The translations under genes were made by a program, and so were the position numbers. The notes under the pieces were generated by a model that had not been told where the DNA came from, searched no databases, and saw only the letters and a list, made by a program, of their open reading frames with translations. Shown here in pieces: positions 8,122-18,801 of a DNA stretch of 64,000 bases. The stretch comes from Halocynthiibacter styelae. Its GTDB lineage: Bacteria > Pseudomonadota > Alphaproteobacteria > Rhodobacterales > Rhodobacteraceae. Location of the stretch: positions 186,001 to 250,000 of the forward strand of contig NZ_JADCKQ010000001.1 of the NCBI RefSeq assembly GCF_016123485.1, in the 5' to 3' direction. How positions within the stretch are numbered: the stretch's first letter is position 1; each line of letters begins with the position of its first letter.

Positions 8122-9358
8122 TACGCCCATACATCCTGATATGCCCCCGCGCCTGCCCATGGCAGAATTTGTGGCGCTGATTGCGATGCTTTTTGCCACA
8201 ATCGCCTTTTCCATTGATGCCATGCTGCCGGGCCTGCCATCCATCGCGGCAGAGCTGACGCCAGAGGATACCAACCGGGCGCAGCTTGTGGTCACCAGCT
8301 TTGTGTTTGGCATGGGTATTGGCACCTTTTTTACCGGCCCTCTGTCAGATGCGTTCGGGCGTCGGCCTGTTCTGCTTGGCGGGGCTGCGGTCTATATTTT
8401 CGGGGCGTTCCTGGCCTGGTACAGCCAATCTGCTGAGGGGCTGTTGATCGGACGGGCCTTGCAGGGGCTTGGTGCGGCCGGGCCACGTGTGGTGGCAATG
8501 GCGATTGTGCGGGATCTTTATTCCGGGCGTCAAATGGCGAAGCTTATGTCGTTTGCGATGATGGTGTTCTCTCTTGTGCCTGCAATCGCACCGGCCATGG
8601 GCGCGCTGATTATCGCGGTCAGTTCCTGGCGTGGCATTTTCATGGCCTTTATGGTGTTTTCCATTGTCTCGGCGCTTTGGGTTTACATCCGTCAGGGCGA
8701 AACCCTGCCCCGCGATCAACGTATCCCGCTGGAGGCAAAGCGTTTTGCCTATGCGATCCGCGAAGCGTTCAGCAACCGGATGTTTCTGCTTTCCACCCTT
8801 GTGCAAACTCTGATCTTTGGGTTGTTGATGGCGCTGATTTCCTCAACTCATCAGATCTATGACATCACCTTCCATCGCGAAGCTGAATTCCCGTTCTGGT
8901 TTGGTGCCTCTGCCGTGATTTCCGCCAGCGCCAGTATGATCAACGCCAAACTTGTCGTGCGCATGGGGATGCGGGCGCTGATTTCTGGTGCGCTCCTGAC
9001 GCAGCTGGGCGTGTCCCTTGTGATGATCTTCATGGGCGCGTTTGATCTCTGGCCTGCCTGGATGGCCTTCCCGGCCTGGTTCTTCTGGTCAACCTCGCTG
9101 TTCTTTATGCTGGGCTTTACCATGGGCAATCTCAACGCGCTTGCGATGGAACCCATGGGGCATATCGCGGGTATGGCAGCCTCGATCATCGGTGCTGTGT
9201 CTACTGTAATTGGCGTCGCAATTGCCGCCCCCATCGGGCTGAGCTTTAACGGCAGTTACCTGCCCCTTGCGGTTGGTTCTGTGGTCTGCACGGGGCTGGG
9301 CTGGTTGATTATGCTACAGATTAAAAATCTGGAACGTATCAGTCACAACGCTGGTTAA
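8111..9358 (+). CDS. Bcr/CflA family multidrug efflux MFS transporter
   Basis: The roughly 415-residue protein has 12 predicted membrane spans. FSIDAMLPGLPSIAAEL in TM1 and the loop motif GPLSDAFGRRPVLLGG between TM2 and TM3 identify a drug:H+ antiporter of the Bcr/CflA group. A TTG at 8108 is directly followed by ATG at 8111; I take the ATG. It closes the four-gene overlapping string, and its stop overlaps the stop of the convergent excalibur gene. Confidence 0.88.
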   Translation: MQSDTPIHPDMPPRLPMAEFVALIAMLFATIAFSIDAMLPGLPSIAAELTPEDTNRAQLVVTSFVFGMGIGTFFTGPLSDAFGRRPVLLGGAAVYIFGAFLAWYSQSAEGLLIGRALQGLGAAGPRVVAMAIVRDLYSGRQMAKLMSFAMMVFSLVPAIAPAMGALIIAVSSWRGIFMAFMVFSIVSALWVYIRQGETLPRDQRIPLEAKRFAYAIREAFSNRMFLLSTLVQTLIFGLLMALISSTHQIYDITFHREAEFPFWFGASAVISASASMINAKLVVRMGMRALISGALLTQLGVSLVMIFMGAFDLWPAWMAFPAWFFWSTSLFFMLGFTMGNLNALAMEPMGHIAGMAASIIGAVSTVIGVAIAAPIGLSFNGSYLPLAVGSVVCTGLGWLIMLQIKNLERISHNAG

Positions 9359-9630
9359 CGGCAACGGCTGCTGCACAGGCTTTCACAGGGTATACCATCA
9401 CCGTCGCCATCCCGGCGGCGGTGGCCGCAAACTGTAAGTTTGTAACAGGCCTCAGCACAGCTTGAAATCTGCGAGCAGGTTTTACGTGAGCAATCCCAGT
9501 TTTGGGCAACAAGAAACTCACTTAACTCAAAGGCGCTTATCCCCTGATGGGCCGTGTCATCAGGATTTGCTGTAGCAAGATCAGCAATGAAAGCGGAGGC
9601 AATACAAGCCAGAAGAATTGTCTTTTTCAT
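9355..9630 (-). CDS. Small secreted excalibur calcium-binding domain protein
   Basis: This 91-residue protein has an N-terminal signal peptide (ILLACIASAFIADLATA) and a mature part with nine cysteines. The C-terminal GDGDGIPCESLC fits the excalibur consensus DxDxDGxxCE, an EF-hand-like calcium-binding loop found in secreted and surface proteins. Convergent with the MFS gene and 48 bases downstream of mfd on the same strand. The cysteine content suggests a disulfide-stabilised periplasmic or extracellular protein; a partner is not visible. Confidence 0.75.
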   Translation of the reverse strand: MKKTILLACIASAFIADLATANPDDTAHQGISAFELSEFLVAQNWDCSRKTCSQISSCAEACYKLTVCGHRRRDGDGDGIPCESLCSSRCR

Positions 9631-9678
9631 AATGAAAAAGCAACTAACATGTCTAGGTTGTACCTGGGATGCGACAGA

Positions 9679-12600
9679 TTAACCTTTCTTAACGCGCGCC
9701 TTTTCAGCCTTCACTTTTTCCGCCAGATCCCGGGCAATCGCAAAGGCGCCTTTGATTTTATCTGCGGTCTTTGCCCAGTCACGGCGCACAACGATTTTGT
9801 TGTCGCGGATCTTTGCCAGACCATTCTGCGCCTGCACAAATTCCACAAGCCCCGTGGGGGACGCAAACTTATCGTTGTGGAACTGGATCGTCGCGCCCTT
9901 CGGCCCGCCATCCAGTTTCGCGATCCCTGCCCGTTTACACATGGCTTTGATACGCACAACCAGCATCAGTGTGTTGACCTCTTTCGGGAGTTTACCAAAG
10001 CGGTCAATCAGCTCGGCTGCAAACCCTTCCAGTTCAACCTTGGTGGTCAGCCCGGACAGGCGACGATACAGGCCAAGGCGCACGTCCAGATCCTGAACGT
10101 AAGCTTCCGGGATCAGCACGGGCACGCCAAGGTTAATCACCGGTGACCATTGGCCGTCATCATCCGTCAGGCCTTCCATCTGGCCGGATTTGATCTTGGC
10201 CACGGCTTCTTCCAGCATGCTTTGATACAGCTCATAGCCGACTTCGCGCATCTGGCCGGATTGTTCTTCGCCAATCAGGTTGCCCGCACCGCGAATATCC
10301 AGATCCTGGCTGGCCAGCGTGAAACCTGCGCCAAGGCTGTCAAGGCTGCCAATCACCCGCAGACGTTTCTGGGCGGTTTGGGTCAGCGGCATACGCGGGC
10401 GTGTCGTCAGATAGGCGTAGGCCCTTGTTTTCGAACGACCAACACGCCCCCGGATCTGGTACAGCTGCGCCAGACCAAACATATCGGCCCGGTGGATGAT
10501 CATTGTGTTCGCGGTTGGGATATCGAGGCCGCTTTCGACAATGGTTGTGGCCAGAAGCACATCATATTTGCCGTCGTAAAAGGCGTTCATGCGATCATCC
10601 AGTTCACCCGCTGCCATCTGGCCGCTGGCGGTGACAAAGCTGATTTCCGGCACGTGATCGGTCAGGAAATCTTCGATCTCTTTCAGGTCTTTGATGCGCG
10701 GCACAACATAAAAGCTTTGCCCGCCGCGATAATGTTCGCGCAACAGGGCTTCGCGGATGGTAACGCCGTCAAATTCGCTGACATAGGTGCGGATCGCCAG
10801 GCGGTCGACGGGCGGTGTGCCAATGATTGACAGTTCGCGAACACCAGACAGCGACATCTGCAGGGTGCGTGGGATTGGTGTTGCGGTCAGGGTCAGCACA
10901 TGCACATCTGAACGCATGGATTTCAGGCGTTCTTTATGGGTCACGCCGAAATGCTGTTCCTCATCAATAATCATCAGGCCAAGATTCTGAAAACGAATGT
11001 TTTTCGCCAGAAGCGCATGGGTGCCGATGACAATATCAACGGTGCCCTCTTCCATGCCTTTGCGGGTGTTTTCCGCTTCCTTGGCCGTGACAAATTTCGA
11101 CAGCTGGCGGACTTCGATCGGGAAGCCACGGAAGCGTTCAGAAAAGCTTTTAAAGTGTTGGCGCGCAAGCAAAGTTGTCGGCGCAATCACCGCGACCTGT
11201 GTGCCGGACATGGCGGCGACAAAAGCGGCGCGCATGGCGACTTCGGTTTTGCCAAAGCCAACGTCGCCACAAACCAGACGGTCCATCGGTTGACCTGAGG
11301 CTAGATCGCCCAGGACATCTTCAATCGCGCCCAGCTGATCTTCTGTTTCCTGATAAGGAAAACGCGCGGCGAAAGCTTCCCAGATTTCCTGAGGTGGTTC
11401 CATGATCTGCCCGGATCGCAGGGCACGTTCCGCGGCGATACGGATCAGTTTATCCGCGATCTGGCGAATGCGTTCTTTCAGCTTCGCTTTTTTCGCCTGC
11501 CAGGCCCCGCCGCCAAGCTTATCAAGCAGGCCTTCGTCGGCGCCAAACTTTGAAAGAAGTTCAATGTTTTCAACAGGCAGGAACAGACGGTCGCCACCCG
11601 CATATTCCAGCGCAATACAGTCATGTGGTGCGCCCATGGCAGTGACGGTTTCAAGCCCGTTATAGCGCCCAACCCCGTGATCGACATGCACGACCAGATC
11701 ACCAGGGGACAGGCTTTGGGCTTCGGTCAGGAAGTTTTCGGCGCGGCGTTTGCGTTTTGGCGCACGGATCAGGCGATCACCCAGAACGTCCTGTTCAGAG
11801 ATCACCGTCAGGCCAGGTGCTTCAAACCCTGCCTCAAGCGGCCAAATCGCAAGGAAAACCCCGCCTTCGCCTTCAGGAATGTCGCGGTAGTCTTTGATTT
11901 CTGTTGCACCGGTCAGACCTTCATCCGCCATCAACCCGCCAAGCCGTTCCCGCGCGCCTTCGGACCAGGAGGCAATCACCACCTGCCCGCCCTGGCGTTT
12001 CACCTGAATGTGATCTTTCAGGGCGCTGAAAAGACTGACGCTTTCAACCTGACGTTCGGGTGAAAAATTGCGCCCGATGCGACCACCGGAATCTGTCATG
12101 CCCGGTCCGGGTGCCTGTTGCAGCGGTGAAAGCTGCAACAGACGATGATCCTGCGCTGCGTCCCCAAAAGCATCGGCATCAAGATACATCATCGCCGGTG
12201 GCACGGGCTTATAGATCGTATCCATCCGATTGCGGTCTTTCATGGCAATCAAACGGGTTTCATACTGATCTGCGATCATGTCCCAGCGCGAGTCAATCAT
12301 CGCATCCGCCTGGTCATCAAGGGCGATTGAGGCATCTGGCAGGTAATCAAACAGGGTTTCCAGGCGCTCATGAAAAAACGGCAGCCAGTGTTCGACACCG
12401 GCGTATTTCATACCTGCGCTTACATGTTCATACAGCGGATCATCGGTGCCGGCTGCGCCGAATTCAATGCGGTAATTCTGGCGGAACCGCGTGATGGCGG
12501 CGTCATCCAGGATGACCTCGGATACGGGCGCAAGTTCAATTTTATCAAGCTGTTGCGTTGTGCGTTGTGTGGCGGGATCAAAATGGCGGGCACCGTCAAG

Positions 12601-13149
12601 GATATCGCCAAAGAAATCAAGCCGCACGGGTTGTCCGCCTTCGCCACCGGTTGGCGGGAAAATATCAACGATGCCACCGCGCAGGGCGTAATCACCGGGT
12701 TCCATCACTGTCGATGTCTGTGAAAACCCCATGCGCACCAGGAAGTCACGCAGATGGGCTTCGTTCACCCGCTCGCCTACATTTGCGGTGAAACTGGCGT
12801 TTTGCAGGACCTCACGGGCAGGTATTTTCTGGGTTGCGGCCTTTAGCGTGGTCAGCAGGACAAAGGGCCCTTTTACGCCCTGGGCAAGCCCGGCAAGTGT
12901 TGCCATACGGGCGGCGGACATTGCGGCATTGGGTGAAATACGGTCATAAGCCAGACAGTCCCATGCCGGGAAATCCAGAACCGTCAGCTGAGGCGCAAAG
13001 AAAGCCAGTGCCGCACGCATTTGTGCCAGCCGTTTGTCATCGCGTGCAATATGCACAACCGGACGGTTCTTTTTCGAAATTTCCCGGGCGATCAGCAGCG
13101 CATCATAGCCTTCAGGTGCACCGCCCAATGTTACTTTTTCAGTTGCCAT
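9679..13149 (-). CDS. mfd: Transcription-repair coupling factor
   Basis: The 1156-residue length is standard for Mfd, the translocase that removes RNA polymerase stalled at DNA lesions and recruits UvrA. The N-terminal UvrB-homology region is followed by a CarD-like RNAP-interaction block (LSPGDLVVHVDHGVGRYNGL). The RecG-like translocase core has GDVGFGKTEVAMRAAF (Walker A), IIDEEQHFGV (DEEQ), TLTATPIPRTLQMSL, and the TRG motif region (GRVGRSKTRAYAYL and RIRGAGNLIGEEQSG-like block). The C-terminal domain 7 is present. ATG at 13149 begins MATEKVT. Full length and intact. Confidence 0.97.
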   Translation of the reverse strand: MATEKVTLGGAPEGYDALLIAREISKKNRPVVHIARDDKRLAQMRAALAFFAPQLTVLDFPAWDCLAYDRISPNAAMSAARMATLAGLAQGVKGPFVLLTTLKAATQKIPAREVLQNASFTANVGERVNEAHLRDFLVRMGFSQTSTVMEPGDYALRGGIVDIFPPTGGEGGQPVRLDFFGDILDGARHFDPATQRTTQQLDKIELAPVSEVILDDAAITRFRQNYRIEFGAAGTDDPLYEHVSAGMKYAGVEHWLPFFHERLETLFDYLPDASIALDDQADAMIDSRWDMIADQYETRLIAMKDRNRMDTIYKPVPPAMMYLDADAFGDAAQDHRLLQLSPLQQAPGPGMTDSGGRIGRNFSPERQVESVSLFSALKDHIQVKRQGGQVVIASWSEGARERLGGLMADEGLTGATEIKDYRDIPEGEGGVFLAIWPLEAGFEAPGLTVISEQDVLGDRLIRAPKRKRRAENFLTEAQSLSPGDLVVHVDHGVGRYNGLETVTAMGAPHDCIALEYAGGDRLFLPVENIELLSKFGADEGLLDKLGGGAWQAKKAKLKERIRQIADKLIRIAAERALRSGQIMEPPQEIWEAFAARFPYQETEDQLGAIEDVLGDLASGQPMDRLVCGDVGFGKTEVAMRAAFVAAMSGTQVAVIAPTTLLARQHFKSFSERFRGFPIEVRQLSKFVTAKEAENTRKGMEEGTVDIVIGTHALLAKNIRFQNLGLMIIDEEQHFGVTHKERLKSMRSDVHVLTLTATPIPRTLQMSLSGVRELSIIGTPPVDRLAIRTYVSEFDGVTIREALLREHYRGGQSFYVVPRIKDLKEIEDFLTDHVPEISFVTASGQMAAGELDDRMNAFYDGKYDVLLATTIVESGLDIPTANTMIIHRADMFGLAQLYQIRGRVGRSKTRAYAYLTTRPRMPLTQTAQKRLRVIGSLDSLGAGFTLASQDLDIRGAGNLIGEEQSGQMREVGYELYQSMLEEAVAKIKSGQMEGLTDDDGQWSPVINLGVPVLIPEAYVQDLDVRLGLYRRLSGLTTKVELEGFAAELIDRFGKLPKEVNTLMLVVRIKAMCKRAGIAKLDGGPKGATIQFHNDKFASPTGLVEFVQAQNGLAKIRDNKIVVRRDWAKTADKIKGAFAIARDLAEKVKAEKARVKKG

Positions 13150-13179
13150 TTTCCTGCGCTCCTGGTCAAAATATCCGGA

Positions 13180-14853
<1,674 letters not shown>

Positions 14854-15065
14854 TCGCAACAATTTCGCCACATTGATTTTCAATATGCGCCAGAAATGGG
14901 CTGATACCGTCGGTTTCAGTCCATTTTTGCTGTCGTTTTACCCAAAACTGGCCCTACCGCCCTTCCCTCACGTCAATCAGGCTGTGCGGATCAGAATAGT
15001 TCTGAAGGTACCGAAAGCTGGCGCAGATCAGCGGCACTTAATAAGTACAAACAGCGAGGGAAAAC

Positions 15066-15500
15066 ATGTCTAATACTGTTTTACTGGCCGTGGACGGAAG
15101 TGACGGAAGTCACCGTGCGACCGCCCATGCCATAGCGCGCGCAAAGCTTGGAGGGGCGAAAATCCTTCTGACCTATGTGATCGAATGGTCTGCCTATTCA
15201 TTTAATACACCTGAAGAAAACGCACAGCGTCATAAGCGTCGTGAGCAGGAAATCGAGAAAGCCACTTCATCCGTTGTTGGTCCGGCCGCCGATCGTCTGC
15301 GTGAAGCGGGCATCGAGGTGGAAACCGTGGTGCAACATGGCCCGCCTGCGGAAACTCTGATCCGTCTGGCGAAAGAACATGATGTTGCCCAGATCGTTAT
15401 TGGCCGACGTGGCGAAAGCGGGATCAAATCCCTGATTTTCGGATCCGTTGCGGGCAATCTCATTCAGACCTCGCCGGTTCCGGTCGTGGTCGTGCCATAA
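15066..15500 (+). CDS. Universal stress protein, UspA family
   Basis: The single-domain Usp has 144 residues. LAVDGSDGSHRA at the N-terminus and the ATP-binding signature GRRGESGIKSLIFGSVAGN (G-2x-G-9x-G-S type) near the C-terminus place it in the nucleotide-binding UspA/MJ0577-like class. An AGGGA ribosome-binding site precedes the ATG. It lies 15 bases upstream of the AGCS symporter gene, so the two may be cotranscribed. I searched upstream for an FNR-type palindrome and found none convincing. Confidence 0.9.
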   Translation: MSNTVLLAVDGSDGSHRATAHAIARAKLGGAKILLTYVIEWSAYSFNTPEENAQRHKRREQEIEKATSSVVGPAADRLREAGIEVETVVQHGPPAETLIRLAKEHDVAQIVIGRRGESGIKSLIFGSVAGNLIQTSPVPVVVVP

Positions 15501-15515
15501 GGGAAAGGACATAAA

Positions 15516-17018
15516 ATGAAACGCGTTCTGATGTCCCTTGTGGCACTTATTCTTTTCACCCTGCCGGCAACTGCCGGAATTGACGAAACCATTAACGACA
15601 TTACAAAACCTCTGGCCTCTTTCATTGGCTCGGTTGTTTTTGTGAAAATCCCGCTGTTTGGCGCGCAACTGCCGATTGTTGTGCTTTGGCTTGTGATCGG
15701 TGCGGTGTTCTTCACCGTCTATATGGGCTTTATCAACCTGCGCGGCTTTGGTCATGCGATCAAACTGGTGCGTGGCGATTATGCGGATCCGAATTCATCC
15801 GGTGAAGTCAGTCATTTTCAGGCGCTTGCGACTGCCGTTTCCGGCACCGTGGGCATTGGTAACATCGGTGGTGTTGCTGTTGCGGTGACCGTTGGTGGTG
15901 CTGGTGCAACCTTCTGGCTGATCTTTGCTGGCCTTCTGGGCATGTCCACGAAATTTGTGGAATGTACTCTGGGTGTGAAATACCGCCTTGAAAATGAAGA
16001 TGGCTCTGTTTCCGGTGGCCCGATGTATTACCTGGACAAGGGTTTTAATGAAATCGGCAAGCCCGGCCTTGGGCGCTTCCTTGGTGTGTTCTACGCGGTT
16101 GGTATCTGCATCGGTGCGCTTGGCATTGGTAATATGTTCCAATCAAACCAGGCCTATGTTCAGCTGAACACAGTGGCAAATGGTGCGCTGGACGGTCTGG
16201 GCTGGCTGGTTGGCCTGATCCTGGCGGCAGTTGTGTTTGCTGTGATCATCGGCGGGATCAAATCCATTGCCCGTGTGACTGAGAAAGTCGTGCCTTTCAT
16301 GGCGGTGTTCTATTGTGTCTTCGCGATCATCGTGATCCTGATGAACTTCCCTGCCCTGCCTCAGGCGATTTCCAATATCTTTACCGGTGCGTTCACAGGC
16401 GAAGGCGTTGCCGGTGGTGCCCTGGGTGCATTGATCATTGGTTTCCAGCGTGCGGTCTTCTCTAACGAGGCCGGTATTGGTTCTGCATCTATCGCCCACT
16501 CTGCGGTGAAAACATCTGAGCCCGTGACCGAAGGCTATGTGTCCCTGCTGGAACCTTTCATCGACACGATTGTGATCTGTACGATCACAGCGCTGGTGAT
16601 TGGCACAAGCCAGGTGGCAGACCCGAACTTTGCGGGTGATGCAACCGGTGTTGCCATGACATCAGCGGCGTTTGAACGCCAGTTCTCCTGGTTCCCGACA
16701 CCGCTGGCGATTGCTGCCCTGCTCTTTGCTTTCTCAACCATGATCTCATGGTCGTACTACGGGCTGAAGGGCTGGACTTACCTGTTTGGCGAAGGCGAAG
16801 GCAGCCAGATGGTTTACAAAGTCATCTTCTGTGTCTTCGTGGCCCTGGGCTGCATGGTTCAGCTGGGACCGATCCTGGACATTTCTGATGCGCTGGTCTT
16901 CCTGATCTGTGTGCCAAACATCCTGGGTCTTTATTTCCTGGCCCCCATCGTAAAACGGGAAATGCAAAAGTATCAGGCCAAACTGGACAGTGGCGAAATC
17001 AAAAGCTTCCGTCACTGA
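15516..17018 (+). CDS. Alanine/glycine:cation symporter (AGCS family)
   Basis: The 500-residue protein begins with a cleavable-looking hydrophobic leader (LVALILFTLPATAG) followed by about ten membrane spans. AGCS signatures include ATAVSGTVGIGNIGGVAVA, GGPMYYLDKG, GFQRAVFSNEAGIGSASIAHSAVKT split over two blocks, and FAFSTMISWSYYGLKGW. It imports alanine or glycine with Na+. It follows a usp gene by 15 bases and is ended by a strong terminator. Confidence 0.95.
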   Translation: MKRVLMSLVALILFTLPATAGIDETINDITKPLASFIGSVVFVKIPLFGAQLPIVVLWLVIGAVFFTVYMGFINLRGFGHAIKLVRGDYADPNSSGEVSHFQALATAVSGTVGIGNIGGVAVAVTVGGAGATFWLIFAGLLGMSTKFVECTLGVKYRLENEDGSVSGGPMYYLDKGFNEIGKPGLGRFLGVFYAVGICIGALGIGNMFQSNQAYVQLNTVANGALDGLGWLVGLILAAVVFAVIIGGIKSIARVTEKVVPFMAVFYCVFAIIVILMNFPALPQAISNIFTGAFTGEGVAGGALGALIIGFQRAVFSNEAGIGSASIAHSAVKTSEPVTEGYVSLLEPFIDTIVICTITALVIGTSQVADPNFAGDATGVAMTSAAFERQFSWFPTPLAIAALLFAFSTMISWSYYGLKGWTYLFGEGEGSQMVYKVIFCVFVALGCMVQLGPILDISDALVFLICVPNILGLYFLAPIVKREMQKYQAKLDSGEIKSFRH

Positions 17019-17040
17019 TTTTCCCTCCCGTTGCCTGAGA

Positions 17041-17066
17041 AGCCCCGCCGTTGTGCGGGGCTTTTT
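17041..17066 (+). terminator. Rho-independent terminator after AGCS symporter
   Basis: AGCCCCGC (17041-17048) pairs with GCGGGGCT (17055-17062) around CGTTGT and is followed by a T run, 22 bases past the symporter stop. Confidence 0.92.
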
Positions 17067-17188
17067 ATGTGCGGGGTTTTGCCAGCCTGCGACATGTATA
17101 ACGAATGCAGGTGACAGCTTACACGAATTGATCTACCTTGCGTTTAAAGGGTGAAAACACCCAATCTCAACCTGAGGCGGAGCAAAAC

Positions 17189-17758
17189 ATGAGCAATTCC
17201 CAAAACACATCCACGCGTCGGAACTTTCTGATTTCCGGTGCAGCCCTTGCAACCACCACAGCCTGTGGCAATGGCATCAGTTCTGGCGGGGCATCGCGTA
17301 TTGATGCGCGTGTATCCCAGACCGTGCAGCATATGTATGCGCAATATCCCGGCACACGTGATCTGGCGCAGAAAGCCGTCGGCATGCTGGTGATGCCCCT
17401 GATCACCGAGGCCGGATTTGGCATTGGCGGATCTTTCGGCCGTGGCGCGTTGCAGATCAATGGGGCAACCGTCGACTATTATTCTGCAGCCTCCGGCAGC
17501 TTCGGCCTGCAGATTGGCGCAAAGCAGTTTGCCCATGTGTTGTTCTTTATGACCAATGAATCGCTTTATGACTTCCGCAACAGCCATGGCTGGGCGGCGG
17601 GTGCAGATCTGGAATATGCGGTGTCTGATCAGGGCGGCGATATTTCCACGGATACCACCACTGTGCTGTCCCCGGTGATTGCGGTGATCTTTGGCCAGGC
17701 CGGGTTGCATATCGGTGCCAGCCTTGAAGGCACAAAATACACCCGTATCATCCCTTAA
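17189..17758 (+). CDS. SYLF/YSC84-domain Tat-exported lipoprotein
   Basis: From ATG 17189 (preceded by GAGGCGGAG) the 189-residue protein begins with a twin-arginine motif (TRRNFL) in a hydrophobic signal ending in TTAC, a Tat-type lipobox. The mature part shows the SYLF/YSC84 pattern: AVGMLVMPLITEAGFGIGGSFGRG, YYSAASGSFGLQIGAKQF and HGWAAGADLEYAVSDQGG. SYLF domains bind phosphoinositides in eukaryotes; bacterial members are envelope lipoproteins of unclear role. An in-frame upstream start at 17138 would put a polar stretch before the signal and is less likely. Confidence 0.82.
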   Translation: MSNSQNTSTRRNFLISGAALATTTACGNGISSGGASRIDARVSQTVQHMYAQYPGTRDLAQKAVGMLVMPLITEAGFGIGGSFGRGALQINGATVDYYSAASGSFGLQIGAKQFAHVLFFMTNESLYDFRNSHGWAAGADLEYAVSDQGGDISTDTTTVLSPVIAVIFGQAGLHIGASLEGTKYTRIIP

Positions 17759-17781
17759 ATCCGGGAGAATACAGAAATAAG

Positions 17782-17817
17782 AAAGCCGCCCTTTCTATTG
17801 AAAAGGCGGCTTTTATT
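17782..17817. terminator. Bidirectional intrinsic terminator
   Basis: AAAGCCGCC (17782-17790) pairs with GGCGGCTTT (17805-17813). A T-rich tail follows on the plus strand, and an A-rich side gives a U-tract on the minus strand. It serves the convergent SYLF and dehydrogenase genes. Confidence 0.88.
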
Positions 17818-17821
17818 TTGA

Positions 17822-18691
17822 TCAGAGCTTTTGCAGGCGTTTAAAAAGGCTGGATGTATCCCAGCGCCCGCCGCCCATTTTCTGAACGTCTTTATAGAAC
17901 TGATCCACCAGTGCAGTGACCGGCAGGCTTGCGCCGTTTTCATCCGCGGCATCCATGCAGATCCGCAGATCTTTACGCATCCAGTCCACGGCAAAGCCGT
18001 AATCAAAGTGATCATCCAGCATGGTTTCATGGCGGTTCATCATCTGCCAGCTGCCCGCAGCGCCTTTGCTGATGACTTCAACAACGGCACGTCCGTCAAG
18101 GCCTTCTTTCTCAGCGAAATGCAAAGCTTCTGACAGGCCCTGCACCGCCCCGGCAATGGCAATCTGATTGCACATTTTGGTAAACTGACCAGAACCGCTT
18201 TCGCCGATCCGGCGGCAAATTCCGGCAAAGGCGTCAATCATGGGTTCCACGCGGTCATAATCGGCCTGCGCTCCGCCACACATGACGGACAGCACGCCGT
18301 TCTCGGCACCGGACTGACCGCCAGACACTGGCGCATCCACGAATGAAATGCCTTTTTGGGCCGCGATGTCATGCAGTTCTTTTGTGACCTTGGCAGAAAC
18401 CGTGGTGTGGTCAACAAAAATGCTGCCTTCTGCCATGCCCGCGAAAGCACCGTCTTCCCCAAGACAGACAGAACGCAGATCGTCATCATTGCCCACACAA
18501 CAGAACACCACTTGCGCATCCGCCGAAGCTTCGCGGGGAGTCGGCGCAAAATTGCCGCTATGTTCTTTTACCCAGCTTTCAGATTTTGCCGCTGTCCGGT
18601 TGTAAACCGTCAGCTCATGCCCTGCTTTTGCAAGGTGCCCGGCCATCGGATACCCCATCACGCCCAGCCCCAGGAACGTCAGTTTTGCCAT
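17822..18691 (-). CDS. 3-hydroxyisobutyrate dehydrogenase-family NAD(P)-dependent oxidoreductase
   Basis: The beta-hydroxyacid dehydrogenase has 289 residues when started at MAKLTF (18691); an in-frame ATG four codons upstream is possible. The Rossmann motif FLGLGVMGYPMAGHLAKAG starts the protein. VDAPVSGGQSGAENG is the substrate-binding block, and SGQFTKMCNQIAIAG carries the catalytic Lys. Candidate substrates include 3-hydroxyisobutyrate (valine breakdown), tartronate semialdehyde and succinic semialdehyde. No valine-degradation genes lie nearby, so the specific substrate is left open. Confidence 0.85.
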   Translation of the reverse strand: MAKLTFLGLGVMGYPMAGHLAKAGHELTVYNRTAAKSESWVKEHSGNFAPTPREASADAQVVFCCVGNDDDLRSVCLGEDGAFAGMAEGSIFVDHTTVSAKVTKELHDIAAQKGISFVDAPVSGGQSGAENGVLSVMCGGAQADYDRVEPMIDAFAGICRRIGESGSGQFTKMCNQIAIAGAVQGLSEALHFAEKEGLDGRAVVEVISKGAAGSWQMMNRHETMLDDHFDYGFAVDWMRKDLRICMDAADENGASLPVTALVDQFYKDVQKMGGGRWDTSSLFKRLQKL

Positions 18692-18801
18692 GATCTTCCC
18701 CATTTCTTTGAATTGCTTTTCAGATGTCCATTTCGTAATGAAGTGGAAAGCTTAAAAGGTCAATTCCGGACGCTCCGGAAAACAATTACAGAGGCGGTCA
18801 G

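Noticed and set aside
14854-15065. FNR-type palindrome upstream of the usp gene
   Set aside because: TTGATTTTCAAT near 14874 has the wrong spacing for TTGAT-N4-ATCAA, and GTCAA near 14971 lacks a matching half.
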